Shown piece after piece: positions 33,601-47,100 of a stretch of DNA of 64,000 bases (within the stretch, counting starts at the first letter, position 1; the number at the start of each line of letters is the position of its first letter). The position numbers and the translations under genes are program-made. This stretch comes from Guillardia theta CCMP2712 (taxonomy: Eukaryota; Cryptophyceae; Pyrenomonadales; Geminigeraceae). Location of the stretch: NCBI RefSeq assembly GCF_000315625.1, contig NW_005434605.1, positions 58,580 to 122,579 on the forward strand, in the 5' to 3' direction. The notes under the pieces were generated by a model that was not told the origin of the DNA, ran no database searches, and saw only the letters and a list, made by a program, of their open reading frames with translations.

Positions 33601-34552
33601 CGTCATGTGGACAATCAAAAACAAAAGCTGCGCTAGACACTAATGTTGAAAGGCAGTGCGCTGCCATCGACTGGACTTCACTTCGTTCATCGGTCTTCAT
33701 GTACTCTAGCATGAGCTTGATGAGCTGCTCATGTCGTATGCTGCTCTTGATCGACAACTGAGAAAGAGTTCTGAGGGAGACAAGAACGATGGGCAGCATG
33801 GGATAGCGATCCAAAACATCTGTGAGAAGAACCCAAGAATCCAACGCAGTGACAGGATCACCGCACATGTACTCCAGGGAGGAAATCAGCTGCAATCTTT
33901 GCATGAGAGGCGTTTCAAGAGCTAAGACGATTTCACGAATGAGACTGAGCGTGTCGCTTGCAAAGGAGATTGAGACTCGGCAAAGCTCTTTGATGCAGAA
34001 TATGCAGGCGGAGACCTCTGATTCATTTGGAGACCGGATCGCGTTTCTGACATCGCTATGGATTCTCTTGTCATCAACAAGGAGGATCGCCATGCATGCA
34101 AACATCCTGATAGCGAGAGATCGCGCTGCTGGATCAATCTCGTTCTCAAACACATGATGCACTCTTTTCACCAGGCGCTCGGCGTTAAACACCCTAACCA
34201 GAAGTTTCCTGCACTTCTCAAAGACCTTCAGGACACAAAACCGGATGGTGTTATCGCCGCTCTTGAAGATATCACCAAGTTTCAGGAAAATGCTGTTGCA
34301 GACAGAGGTAGTCGGATAACTCGATAGAATGTTCACAAAGCTGGCAACTGCAGAACATCTGGAGGGAAATTATGACGGCAACGACTACTCAGAGGTTACC
34401 TGACGGCAGGAGTCGATGTCTTGCTATTCAAGAGCTTGTCCAACTCTATGATAGCACTCTGTATCTCATGTTAGATGCACGATAACGACAGAATTTCAAA
34501 GACTTCGAACCTGCTGCTCCCTCTCTGTGGTGACCGTGTTTGGAAGAACCAT
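30696..34552 (-). CDS. INTS7: Integrator complex subunit 7
   Basis: Subunit of Integrator, which cleaves snRNA and paused Pol II transcripts in the nucleus. The start at 34552 gives MVLPNTVTTEREQQ, then an exon with SAIIELDKLLNS. A long exon (about 34350-33450) has the HEAT-like core: LKLGDIFKSGDNTIRFCVLK, LNIARxxx-type helices such as FNAERLVKRVHHVFENEIDP, SLAIRMFACMAILL and LKLMLEYMKTDERSEVQSMA. Many small exons follow between 33200 and 31550. Late exons (31541-31255 and about 31245-30696) carry LMKWLTDLFAES, KLPLLVPPSFLDTSNPVYV and ITYIVLSVVINYDAL, and end in a Ser/Thr tail. Residue order and lengths agree with the animal and plant family. Internal exon joins between 31550 and 33430 were not all checked. 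Confidence 0.8.
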
Positions 34553-35114
34553 GGACAATTGTGTGAGGTAAAAGAACTAAGACCAGCAGCTCCGCTCAAA
34601 CAAACAGTGAGGAGAGGGATGAAGAGGAGGAGGAGGGATGGTGCAGAAGATCTGACAGGATTCGCCAGCGTCCATGCGCGCCCTGCCAACTAAGATGGCC
34701 CAGCATGAGGCAGAGGACGGCGCAGGAGAGATGATCCGAGTCTGCCTCAGAGCAATGTATAGAGAGGTTATGAGCCTTCCACTCCTTTTTTGTGTGTAAA
34801 ACTTTATATCGTGCTGTATGAGCTTGGATCGTTTCGGCCCGATACTACCAGACGCTTGCCATGGCGGCGTTAATGGACAAGTGAGAGGAAAGAAGAGCCG
34901 AAGGTGCGGGAGACCCTTGAACCCTCTGAGAACATGATCAACGTGTGTAATGGTTGACTGCCAACGATCTCAGTCGTGACCTCTTCAGTCTGTGTTCTGC
35001 ACTCAGTCGTGACCTCTTCAGTCTGTGTTCTGCAACATGCTGATTGACGCCTACAGATCCCGCAATCTATTGGTACACACTTGAACTGGAGCTGTTCTGT
35101 TGGCTGCGAAGGCA
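34553..35114. other. Divergent promoter region between INTS7 and the dynein gene
   Basis: About 560 bp between two divergent starts. The 33-bp tandem duplication listed separately lies inside. No other gene is supported; the frame on the minus strand through the duplication is short. Confidence 0.5.
34969..35034. repeat. Perfect 33-bp tandem duplication
   Basis: Two identical adjacent 33-bp copies, 34969-35001 and 35002-35034. They lie about 80 bp upstream of the dynein start codon, so possibly in its 5' untranslated region. Confidence 0.95.
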
Positions 35115-38100
35115 ATGTCGTTCTTCGACGTGTCAAAAGCTACAAATTCGTTAGAAGCATGGAGCAAATGGTTGATTGATAGAGTTCATCTTCTTATGCC
35201 TTCCGCTCCAAGTGATGAGCTTGATAAATTTTTGAAAAGTCAGCAGACACTGTAAGTTGCGATCCTGATACTGCAAACTCGTTAATGAATCATTTTTAGA
35301 TCAATTCTTGACAAATATCTTGAGAGAGATAATCAGAAATTTCTTGTCATATGCCGTAATGGAAGCAAGTACAGTATCCACAACTCCTGCCCTCAAGATG
35401 CCTTCACTTCGGTACGCCATGGTCTGCATGAGCAAGGCTCATGACAAGGTTTCAGGGACTCTTGCTGACAAAGAGGGTGGCAAAGGAGGGGGAGAAGCAA
35501 ATATTGAGTATCAGCATGACTCAGATAGATGGCAAAAGAACACTTCAAAACGCTTTGCACTTGGCTCGGGATTTGTATTATCCGCTGATCCGCCATGCTG
35601 CTGCGAGGGTATTGTACTTTGAGTGCGCTTGAGAGTTTGATCTCGGAGTCTGCAGGAAGGCTGGCCGGACGTGATTGCAAAAGAAATTCAAGAAGAGCTG
35701 CAACGATTCATGTCAGCTACCTACATCACAATAGGTGCCAACGAAATGCTGAGGTGACTTGAATGGGGGAGATGAAATGATGGGGTTACAAGGAAACATC
35801 GCCGGAAATACCTATCTGCCTTTGCCATACTTTGGGACTGAAGACATAGAGATCAAGGAAGAAATCAGTGGATACAACGACAAAGAAAGGTTGTGCTGAA
35901 ATCATACTCTTGTGGAAAACTGATGATGTACATTTCGTGCATAGGATCCATGTTATAGAAAACTCGATAGTTCTTTGGACAAAGCAAATCAAAGATGTCT
36001 TGCTACTCAATCCCGAGGTAAACGTGAGAAAGTCCTGATTCAAACCTTACAATCGACCGTAGACCATCTTCAAGCAAGGCTTTCCCCGTCCAGGTGACAC
36101 GACCATGTTTGCTTCTCTAGACCAGTAATGGCCTGAATGCGACAGAGGTGGAGCTAGAGTTTTGGTCCAAACAAGCCAAAAAGCTTAATTCGATCTCTCA
36201 TCAGGTGCATGTCAAATAGTTCACCTCAGTACTCAGTACTAACTCGCATCTATTTGAAGTTGGAGAGCTCGAGATTTGATAAGATAATGCAAATCCTAGA
36301 AATAAGCAAAAGTACCTTCTTTCCAGGTTTTCCCTCTTGCGATATAGAAACTTGATTGACCGGTCTCTGACGGATTATTTTGAATGCAGCGTTCAGCAGA
36401 CTATGCAAAGAAGTCAAAACAGCACAAGAAGAAGCAAATGACAATGTATTGTATCTTAGACCAGCCAACAAGATTTATTCAGCAATAATGGTTTTCTTCT
36501 TCATCCTTCTCTTGTCAGGATCTTACCATTTGTTATTTGCACAGGTTGACAGTGTAACTACGATGAGACAAAGGTTCAATGTCATTATGCATGTCACATT
36601 ACTTGTTTGGAAGCACTCAAAATTCTACAACACGCAAGGTAGACTAGTCCTCCTTATAAGGGAAATTTGCAACGAGATAATCATCCGTTCGAGGAGGCAA
36701 GGAGTTGAATGTCTCATAGATACACTTGATTGACAACAATACCAGGTACATGGGGAATGAAATATGGACTTCGGAGCCTGAACATGCTATAGGGATGGTG
36801 TATGATGTTATCGAATCTTGCGAAAACTTCAAACAGGTCTATCAAAAATTCAAAGAAAGATCAATTGCAGAGTGTCCTGACAATCCATGGAGATTTCAAA
36901 ATGACGTTCTCTTCGAAAAACTTGACAATTTTCTGGAAAGATGTAACGATGTCCTGAACCTGATGACCAACCTCAATGACTTTAAGACCTTGAAGTATTT
37001 AGAAATCGGGGGTTCAAAAGGAAAGACTTTAACTTCAAGTGTATATCAAATTAATTCAGATTTTGAGATCTGCGTCTTGAATTTTCAAAATGCCAACATC
37101 GACATATTTGATGCAGAATCGAGATTATTTGATGAATCGTATTTCGCATTCAAGATCAGGGTTGACGAGGTAGCCAAATTTGAGCTTGTTATTTCTGCGC
37201 TGATAGGTTTGTGCAGCTTGAGAGACGCCTTGCCTCTGTCATTGTTCAAGCATTCGAAGATTGCTCCACAATAATTGGAAAGTTGAAGTTGTTACAAAGC
37301 TTTGGAAACTTGTTGCATCGGGATGTGTTGCAAGCTGAGCTACAGTCAAAACACACGCAGCTCTTCCGGGAATATTTGCAGGTGACCCATGCTCGAGCAG
37401 TTTTGGCTTTAGTTATGATATCAGTGTTTGCAGGACATCCAGCAAGTGATAGAAATTTTCAACTCAGGCAAATCTCTCAGCCGTTTTCATTACAATTCTC
37501 CTCCTCATGCAGGTGCTGTCATGTGGTCACGTGGTCTGCTCGAAAGAATCCAAGAGCCAATGCTCAAGTTTCGACAGATATACAGCAAACAATTCAATAG
37601 GTCTGAAGGTCAAGACATCCAAAATTTGTATTCTACAACATCACATCAGTTAAGAGCTTTCGAAGACGAACATATATCACAATGGTCAGAAAATATTCTT
37701 AACATATCCGAGGAAAAATTGAAAATGCCATTGTTGAAAAGGATTTCAGGGAAGGATATGAACCTTTTGTCAGTCAACTTTGATCCCGCTTTAGTCTGTT
37801 TGCTGAGGGAAGTGAGGTACTTTGTTTCGCTAGCGATATCTGTTCCTGAAGCTGCTCGGACCTTGTTTTTGAATGAGGAAAAATTTAGAATACAGTCAGG
37901 AAATCTTGACCTGATCGTGGTGAGGTACAACAAAATTTTACAAATGTTGAGTCAAGTTGAAAAGAGGCTGATACAAACAAGAATAGATGCTATTGACAAA
38001 ATTCTTGAAAATGGGTTGACTAATATAAATTGGAAAAGCCATTCAATCGACGAATTCATAACTCAGGCAATGTCAATGGTTGGGGAAGCATATCATATTG

Positions 38101-41100
38101 CTGAGTCCATGAAACATTACATGTCATATACACAAGATATTCTGCAATCTTGGATCGACAATCCCATGATACAACGGAAGACGATGAAAACGTATCTGCC
38201 CACAGACTTTTCCAAATTGCAGTCTTCAGTTATTGAACAAGGTTATGCTCATATCCGGAATGGCGGTCGAACGATTCATGACTATCTTGTTAAATTTCAG
38301 AATATGGTGGGAGCCAACAAGGGGTCTGCTTCCTTCAAGGCATATCTACAAAGTGTGGATCAGATCGTCGTAGAGGGACTTCGCCGTGCATTTCTCGCCA
38401 GTTTAACATACCTTTATCACCAAATTGATTCAGACAATCTGATAAGAAGTGATACTAATCCTCTCCTGGAGATACAACTCCTCCTTGAAAACAATCAGTT
38501 CGTATTTCAACCAACAATCTCTTCAACAGATGACAAGAAGGGCTTAAGAGACATGATTTTCTCTTGGATACACAGTTTTCAGAATATAGGAACCCTAGTA
38601 CCAAGGGTAGATAACAACGTTGGATTCGATGATTACGATGTTGAATTGCATGACGACACATTTCTCAGAAAGATTCTGAAACAAATTGATACTTCTCTGG
38701 CTGCGAGTGAAGCTGAGTGTGATGAATTTCGTCTTTCGTTCAACGAATTCTCTTTCTTATGGATGTCTTCGCCATCAAATGCTCTAGAAAGTTTTTTAGA
38801 ATATGAACGTGAAATCATTGACTCTGTTCCCTCCGTTTCAAGCTTTGAAAGAGAGATTTTCAAATATCGTCAGATTGAAGAGGAAATAAGATTTTTGCCT
38901 GGGTCTCAAGTTGTTGGTTGGTTGAAGATCGACACAAGGCCTCTTCGGCAAACCTTGCTCAACTTAATAGCTTCATGGCGATCAGTTTTTCAGGAGTACC
39001 CGTTAAATTTTGTCGAAAAGTCTGTTTCTGAAATGCTTCAATTTATTTCTGATACATCAAAAAATCTTGACTTGGATGTCTTTGAATTCAATTCCTTGGT
39101 GAATGTTTTGAAAAGCTTGAGAGACATCAAGCTCGTTGAAGCAAAGTTTACCATGAGGTTGAATATGATGCTTCCAATGTTGCAGATGCTTTCGAAACAC
39201 GGCAGAAACATACCTTTTGAACTGATACAAGAAGCTGAGGGTCTCAAGATGAAATGGATCGAGCTTAAGAACAAAGGCGGCTTGGTCAAAGACAAGAATT
39301 CAGATCTGATCAGGAAAGAATCTTCTTCGCTCCAAACAAAGATAAAAGAGATGACTAAGAAGGTAGAAAGGTTTAGGTCGTATTTTCTGCATCAACTTCC
39401 AAACTCCTTTCAGGATGATAGTTCTACAGCATTTGCTCAACTTGATGCTCTGATATCCGCACCAAAGAATTCGATTCAAGTCTACCAGAAAGAAAGAGAA
39501 CGACTCCTGCTGCTACAAGAGCTGTTTGAGGTTGAGATTCAGGACTTCCCTTCGCTACTCGAATGTCTAAGGGATGCACAAGTCGTGAAAACATTGTTGG
39601 ATATCAATTCTTTACTTGTGAATACTTTGAAGCATTGGAAAAAACAAAGATGGTACGATGTATTACCCAAAATGATGGAAGTTGATATGATGGAGATTGA
39701 CTCGATATTAGAAAATCTGAATCCCGAAGTTAAGAGGTGGAACCTCTACATTGAAATGCATAACTTGCTTGCTGAGCTGAAAATCACCATACCTATTCTG
39801 GAATCTTTACAATCCGAAAACATCAAAACTAGGCACTGGAAGCAAATTATGAGAGCAACGGGAGTTTCATTTGTCATTGACAACAAATTCGTTTTGGAAG
39901 AACTATTAAAGTTGAACTTGCACTTGTTTAAGGATGAAATTTCTCGCATAATTGTTCAATCTTCCCAAGAGCACGGAATAGAAAAACAGCTAAGGAGGAT
40001 TGAAGACTACTTTAATCAATTGAAAATGCAAGGCTCTGACTCGAGTCAAACTTTCAACTTAAACCTGGATCCAGAAATCTACAGCGATCTTGAACAAAAT
40101 CTCAATGTGCTACATACACTGGCTAGTTCCAAGTATGTATCATTCAACCAATATCTTCAAGAGGCTATTCACAGTCTTTTGGACAAACTTGGATTTGTGG
40201 AGAGGTTTTCTGAATATTGGAACACGGTGATCACGAAATGGCAATCGTTGGAGGGTGTTTATTCGAAATTCAAATTGAAAGAGGATTTTGATGAATATTA
40301 TCACGTTGCAAGTGAATGGAAAAAGTACGTCGCTGATCTACCCCAGGATTTTACATCCCTCCACTCCGCAAAAGAGATAACTTTGCAAGCATTGTGGGGT
40401 TTTGTCAACAACTTCGAAAAGTTCGAAAAGAACCTGGAAGCCTTGCTCAAGTATCGAAGAAAGATTCATCCGATTCTCTATTTCCTTTCAGACAAAGATT
40501 TGATTAAGTTGTTGACTCTCGATACCAGGATTCAAAGTCTTGACGTGTATGTCAACATGTTATCACAGGGCATTCACGGACTTTCAATTAGAAAGGAGAA
40601 CAATCATAATTTCCAAGTACGTGGAATAGTGAACAATGCAGGAGAGACACTTGCATTTCCAGAAGCAATCCTTCTATCCCAAGAAAATGATGTCAATGTA
40701 TCAAACGTAATGGAGCATACGAAAAAGGTTATGGAAAATCGAATTTACAGCATGTACGTGGAATGCAAGCAAAAAGAAAGGTGGAAGACGTTTCAATCAA
40801 TGTCTACACAAGAAATCCTTCATATTTTCAGCATTTTCTTTACAGAAAAGGTAACGAATGCATTGGAACAATGTGAAAAACCTGATTCCACAGGGGACAT
40901 ATTAGAAATATTGAGCTCAAACCTCAAGGCAGATCATCAAGAAACAGTGGATCTTAATGCACAAACATTGTCGCACATAGAACGTAAAAAGTACGCTTCT
41001 CTTGTTGTTGCAGGGCTGGCTCAACTTGACATAATGGGAACCTTGGTGAAATGTAGCGCATCTAGCAGAAGTTCCTTCGAGTGGCAATCTCAAAAGCGAA

Positions 41101-44100
41101 TGTACATGAATTTCGAAACCTGCAAAAGTCACGGAGAAATTTTGAATTATAAGAGGGAGTATGGACATGAAGTTCTAGGGCATACTGAAAGAATCGTGTT
41201 GACACCGATGACTCAACGATGTCAAATCTCAATGGCAAATGCTGCTGGTCTCCGCCAAATAGGAGCTCTACTTGGACGCTGTGGGAATGGGAAACGTTCT
41301 ATCCTGCAGGACATGGCCTCGTTCTTCGGCGAAGCAATCCGCTCACAAGTCTTCTTTGAAGACTGCAAAGATATCGTCGACCTGGTACATGCACTTTCCA
41401 TCACAAACAGTTGGGCCGTATTTGAGGTGTCGATGTTGAAGTCAGTCGACGCGGCTGTTCTGTACTCTGCGATCAAGGAGACCTTACTTTTCTTGAGACG
41501 AAACATTAACGTCAATAGAGGCGAAGCCGATACTATCCTACGCAGCGCTTCTTCTTCTCCCACGTTTTCTGTTCAACCTCAATTCTTTCTCACCATCGAC
41601 GTAGATGCATTGAACTACCTTTGGCATCCCTCAATCAAAGGAGATCTAAGAGCTTGCACTGTCTTTGAAGTTCACCTTGAAATTGTCCTCAGTACAAAAT
41701 TGCAAAGTGAAGGCTTCCAAAAACATGTAATGCTCACCCATCGACTGTGCAGTCTCAAAGAGATAATCGAGAATCTGGTATTAACGAGAGTGAGCGTCAG
41801 CCTGTTGAAAGCTCTGATATGGAAAGCTAAAACCATTATCAGTGCAGGTTTGCTACAAGATGAGATTTCTGCATTTGTCATCGCTGTGGAAGAACTTCTG
41901 AGTCAGAGGTTCGATCTTCAGGAGCATACCAATGCGCAAATAATCTCACAAGTGTTTGGAGAACTGAGTCTTGAGACAAGTCCGACAGACAAAACTTGGG
42001 TGTATCGCGATTTTAGAGCAAAGACGATCTGCTTTGAACAAGCAGCGCAAGAACACCGATCTATATTTGTCATTGGACCTGCAAATAGTGGAAAGTCTTC
42101 CATCATTCACTCATACATTGAATCTAAGGTTCAAGCAGGCAAGAAAGTGAAACATCTCTGCATGAATCCAAAAGCAATACAGACAGCTCACATGGTCGGT
42201 TATTATCGAGATGGGATTTGGATGGATGGAGTATTGACATGCGCATTGAAGGATTTAGAGCAGGATGCCGTGCACGATATGAAGATTCTAATATTCGATT
42301 CTTTGATGGATCCAGTCTGGACTGAGATGATAAAGCCTTTGATTGACACCAAGAGGTTCTTTCAGTCAAAGAACCAAGAGAACATAGCCATCAATCCAGA
42401 CACAAAAGTCTTCTTTGAAACACCGGACCTTCAGTTGTGCGCGCCATGCATCGTTGGAACAAGTTACATCTCTTTCGTGGGAGATGATTGTGTACCCTGG
42501 AAAGCATTGATTGAATCGTGGGTATCAGAAACTCCGCACAAAGAAATTCTCAGGGAATTTTCTGAATTCTATCTGCCCAAGATTGTGAATTTCTTGGAAG
42601 AGAACGAAGACATGATCACAGGATACCATCTGAAGAGCAGAATCAAGGGTCTGATTGAAATATTTGACCTGATTGCACAAATCAATGTCGAAAAACTTGA
42701 CAGAGAGGAGCAAACACTTGAGAAGGCAAAATCTCTGGAGGGTGTTTACATTTTTTCTTGTTTCTGGGCATTGTTTGGGTGTTTTGACTGTGAGTCGGCG
42801 ACAAACTTTCGGAAGAAAGCAAACTCTTTCTGGAAAGAGACTTTTGACAGGGTGATTTTACCCAGCGACTTGACAATTTTTGAAATTTGCTTTGATTTCG
42901 TGAAGCGTGAATTTGTCCCTTGGCAGTCACAATTATCAGTTTACTTTGACATCTCGCAATCTAACTTTGGGCAGCTGTTTGTCCCAACCCCTGAAACAGT
43001 GCCATATTCTTTCCTAACTTCAATGCTTGCATCATGGAACAAGTTTGTACTGTTGAAAGGAAGGCCTGGATGCGGCAAGAGTTCTCTTATCCGCGAGACG
43101 TTAAGAGTGCTTGACCAAGAGGTGTTCTCAACTGAGTACATGCTCTTTCAATGCACTACCAGTGCAGAAACACTTCAACAGAAATTTCAGGGAATGCTGG
43201 TGAGGTCTACAAAGAGGTTCTGGTATCCCCTTAGTGGAAAGAAGCTCATCATTCAAGTAGATGACATGAATTTGTGCGAGCGAGACAGGTATGATTCGCA
43301 GAATGCCTGTGAATTTCTGCGGTACTTCTTGAAACATCGACAATACTATGAAGGATTGAGCTCTATAAGCGTCAATGTGAAGGATGTTGTAGTAGTTGGA
43401 AGCTATACACCATTCCCAGGATTTGCTTTGAGTCAAAGGCTAGAGAACAAATTCATCTCCTTCACGATTGACAACCCCAGTGACAACGCATTGCACACCA
43501 TCGTTACCACTCTCGCGCTCACTCACTTCAACACTTTTGAAACCAGAATCAAATCATTCATCTCAGAAGCGATGGTGTGGGCAACCATCAACGTTCATCA
43601 TATGGTGAATGAATGCTTCAAGGCTGTTGGTGAAAGGTTTCACTATGTGTATGGATTGAAGGACATTTGTGCAGTGATGCAAGGAATGTCTAGAGCTACA
43701 ACGAGGTTCTTCGATTCTCCTGCTTCGTTGATCAGCTTGTGGATACATGAATGTGAAAGAGTGTACAGTGACAGATTTGTTTCCAAGTCTGACTTTCAAA
43801 TTTTTAAAAAGAAGTTGAACGATGCTTGTTTCAAATGGTTTGATGAGTATGACGATGATATTAACATGATTGTCTCCAAAAACAATCTTTACGCACCTTT
43901 GGTTCTGCAGGGGCTCGAGCCAGGGTCTGAACTAGACCAAACCATGTATTCCGTAATGCTGAATATGGACAAAGCTAAGCGAGTTGTTGCGGAGAAGCAC
44001 CTTGAGTTTCAAAGATCTGCCAAGTTAGCACCATTCGTCACTTTGACGCATTCACTTTCACACATCACCAGGCTGACAAGAGCAATGACACAACCGTCTG

Positions 44101-47100
44101 GCCACGTCATATTCCTTGGCTCTCATGGGAGTGAACGACGAGTTCTGATTGCTATCAGTGCTTACATCCTTGGTATCGAGCTAGTGAGCGGCAAAGGCTC
44201 TTACGATGATTTCTGGAAGGCTTGCAAACGCTGGCATAAAGAAGCTGGTCTACATTCAAAACAAGTCGTGGTTGTACTGGAAGATGATGACCTCTTAGAT
44301 TGCAAGAAAGTCTCCCTCACCCAAGAGATCATTGCAACAGGGTACGCAAGCTCATTTTTTGATCGACAGCAGAAAGAAGATCTCTGTAAACAAGTCAAAC
44401 CAAGGCTGAATGACAGCGGCATCATCGACAACGCAGACAACTGCTGGGAATATTATCTTACAGAAGCGAGAAAGAATTTTCATTTTAGTCTGTGTTTTGC
44501 TAATGATTCTGAGTTCCGGAAAGTTTCAGTCAGTCGTTTTCCAAGCTTATATCAAGGAATAGTGATTGACTTCTATCATCCTCTCGTCAAGGAAAATCTG
44601 ATAGAAATGGCCCAGATGTACCTTAAAAGTGACTTGCTTGTTCCAGAATATTTAAAGGACAATAGTGCCCAACATCTTGCCTTTGTGTTTGATTTCTTTC
44701 GGTTTTCTAGTATTTCTTCTACCATGTATCTGGATAAATCTCCCTCTGGTTTCTTGAATTATGTTTCTGAATTTCAAGCACTGCTGAGACGTAAGCATGT
44801 TGAAAGTCAACGACGGAAGGTTAGGATTCAGTCAGTCTTACACAAGCTTCAGACTGCAACAGAGAAAGCTAAGTTCCTGGAGCAGAGGCTCCAAGATGAC
44901 TTGAGAGATCTTCAGGACAAGAGCGACATTGCCGAGCAGAGCTTGCAATCCTTGAGCCATGAAACTTCGATTGTGGATGCCGAGAAAGCATCAGCGTCTG
45001 AAGAGGAGGCCGTCCTTGTCTCTTGTACCTCCGAGTTCGAACGACAACAGCAGCAGTACCTGGAAGAGCACAAGTCAGTTGATCCTTTTGTCACCGAGCT
45101 CGAAAGCTCCTTGTCCCTTATAGACAAGAAGTCTCTGAATGAACTCAAGGCACTAAACACGCCTCCTAACGGTGTAGAAGACGTCATCTTGGCTGTTGCC
45201 GTCATCGTCAACAAGGGAACTGTTCCCAAAGAGGTCGGGTGGAACTTCTGCAAGAAGGTGATAGCAAACAGCGAGCAGCTGTTGAAAGCCCTAAACTCAA
45301 TCAACGGTGAGAACGTGTCAGATGCTGCTGTAGCATACTGCGAAGCCAACCTCGTCAAAAAAGACTCTTTCAACCCCGACAAGATCAGAAGCAAGAGCGC
45401 GGCAGCCTCTGGAATGTGTGCCTGGGTGATCAGTCTTTGCAGGTATCACAAGGCATTCCAGGCCGTGATGCCGGCCCGTAAGAAGCTTGATGAAGCAGCA
45501 GGCAACATGCAGAGACTGGAGGTGAGGATGGCAAACGTTCACTCTCACCTGCAAGCCATGGACGAGAAGCTGAGCCACCTGACGAGTCTCTATCAAGCAG
45601 CGCTCGCCGAGAAGAACAAGGCACAAGGAGTGGTGAACGACACCCGGTCTCAAATCGACGTGGCAAAGAAGATGATGGACATCTTGAGTGTTCAGAGTGA
45701 TCGATGGACCATGAACATCAAAAGAATCGAGTCTGATGATCAGTTCATCTTTGGGGACACCCTGCTGTGCGCTTCATATCTTTCGTTCATGGGAGTTTGC
45801 AACCGAGTGCAAAGAAAAGAAATCTTGTCGTCTTGGAAACTGGATCTAACAGAGAGAGACATCGCTGTGTCAAAGGAGTTCAGCATCACGAGAAACCTGC
45901 TGAGTGAGGTCGAGATTGATAGATGTCACCTTTGGAAGCTCCCTCAAGATTCTCTTGTACTCGAAAATGCTGCGCTGGTGCTGCACAGCCTTCAGACGCC
46001 GGTGATCCTTGATCCTGATGATGTTTTCTTGAGATGGCTGCGCAATCACTTGGGTCTGCAAGAACAAGGAGTGGCTCATGGTCAAACTTCCGAGGTGGTA
46101 TGGTGCAGCTGTCATGACAAAAATTTCGTCGAGAAAATCGATGCTTGCATCACATCGGCGAAGATGTTGGTAGCCTTTGACTTGCTGGATGACATTCCAG
46201 ACAGCCTGCTTGGGTATCTCAGTAAAAAGAACAACATTTACTTGCATACACGATTGGAAAGGCCGAGGTTCATCAGCGAGCACTGCTCCGTACTCACAGT
46301 CATAGACTGCAAGCTAGATTCAACATCCTTTGAGGCAATCTTGCAGGAAGTGATCAACCGAGAGCTCGACTTTGACAACTACAAGAAGGTTTTGAGTCAA
46401 AAGGAGGAACAGATCGAGTTGCTCGGGAAAAGAGAATCCTGTGAGCAAGAGCTTCTCAGCCTCATAGCGGACTCCAGTGGAGACGTTCTTGAAGACCCAG
46501 GTTTCTTGGAGAATTTGGAGAAATTCTGGACAAGATTTCAGGCAGCTGGTGAGGAGTACGAAAGAAGTACACTTCATCAGGAAGAAATTCGATTGCCTGC
46601 GGAGTATTATGAGGTTTCCTATCGCGGAACGCTGCTTTACCAGCTAGCTCAGAGGCTGGTACACTTGGACAGCACTTACATGGTCTCCACTCCTCAACTG
46701 TTGACTTCGTTTCTGCGAGGTCTGAGGAGTGCTTCGGATGATGAGGCACATCAGAACAAGGCGGACCCTGACTGGAAGCTGCAGAGCTTGATGCTAGCAA
46801 CCACGTTGCACATGTGCAGGTTGGTGGTTGCTAGCCTGTCGAGCACTCATCGGTTGCCTTTCTTGTCGTTTGTCACGCTGGAGGTGTCGGCGGCCAAGGA
46901 CCCATGGGCCTCGCAATGCAAGGGCTTTCTCTTGAGGAAGCAGCGAGCGCAGGCGACCGAGTCGTCACCCTTCCCTTGGCTGCACGAGTCCCAGTGGTCG
47001 CAGCTCTCCGACCTCGAGGACTTGGCCCTGCCCCCGCAATCCGGTTCCTCTACTTTGGTGTTGAGGCCCTTTGCAGGGTTCAAGCAGGAGATGCTAAGGT

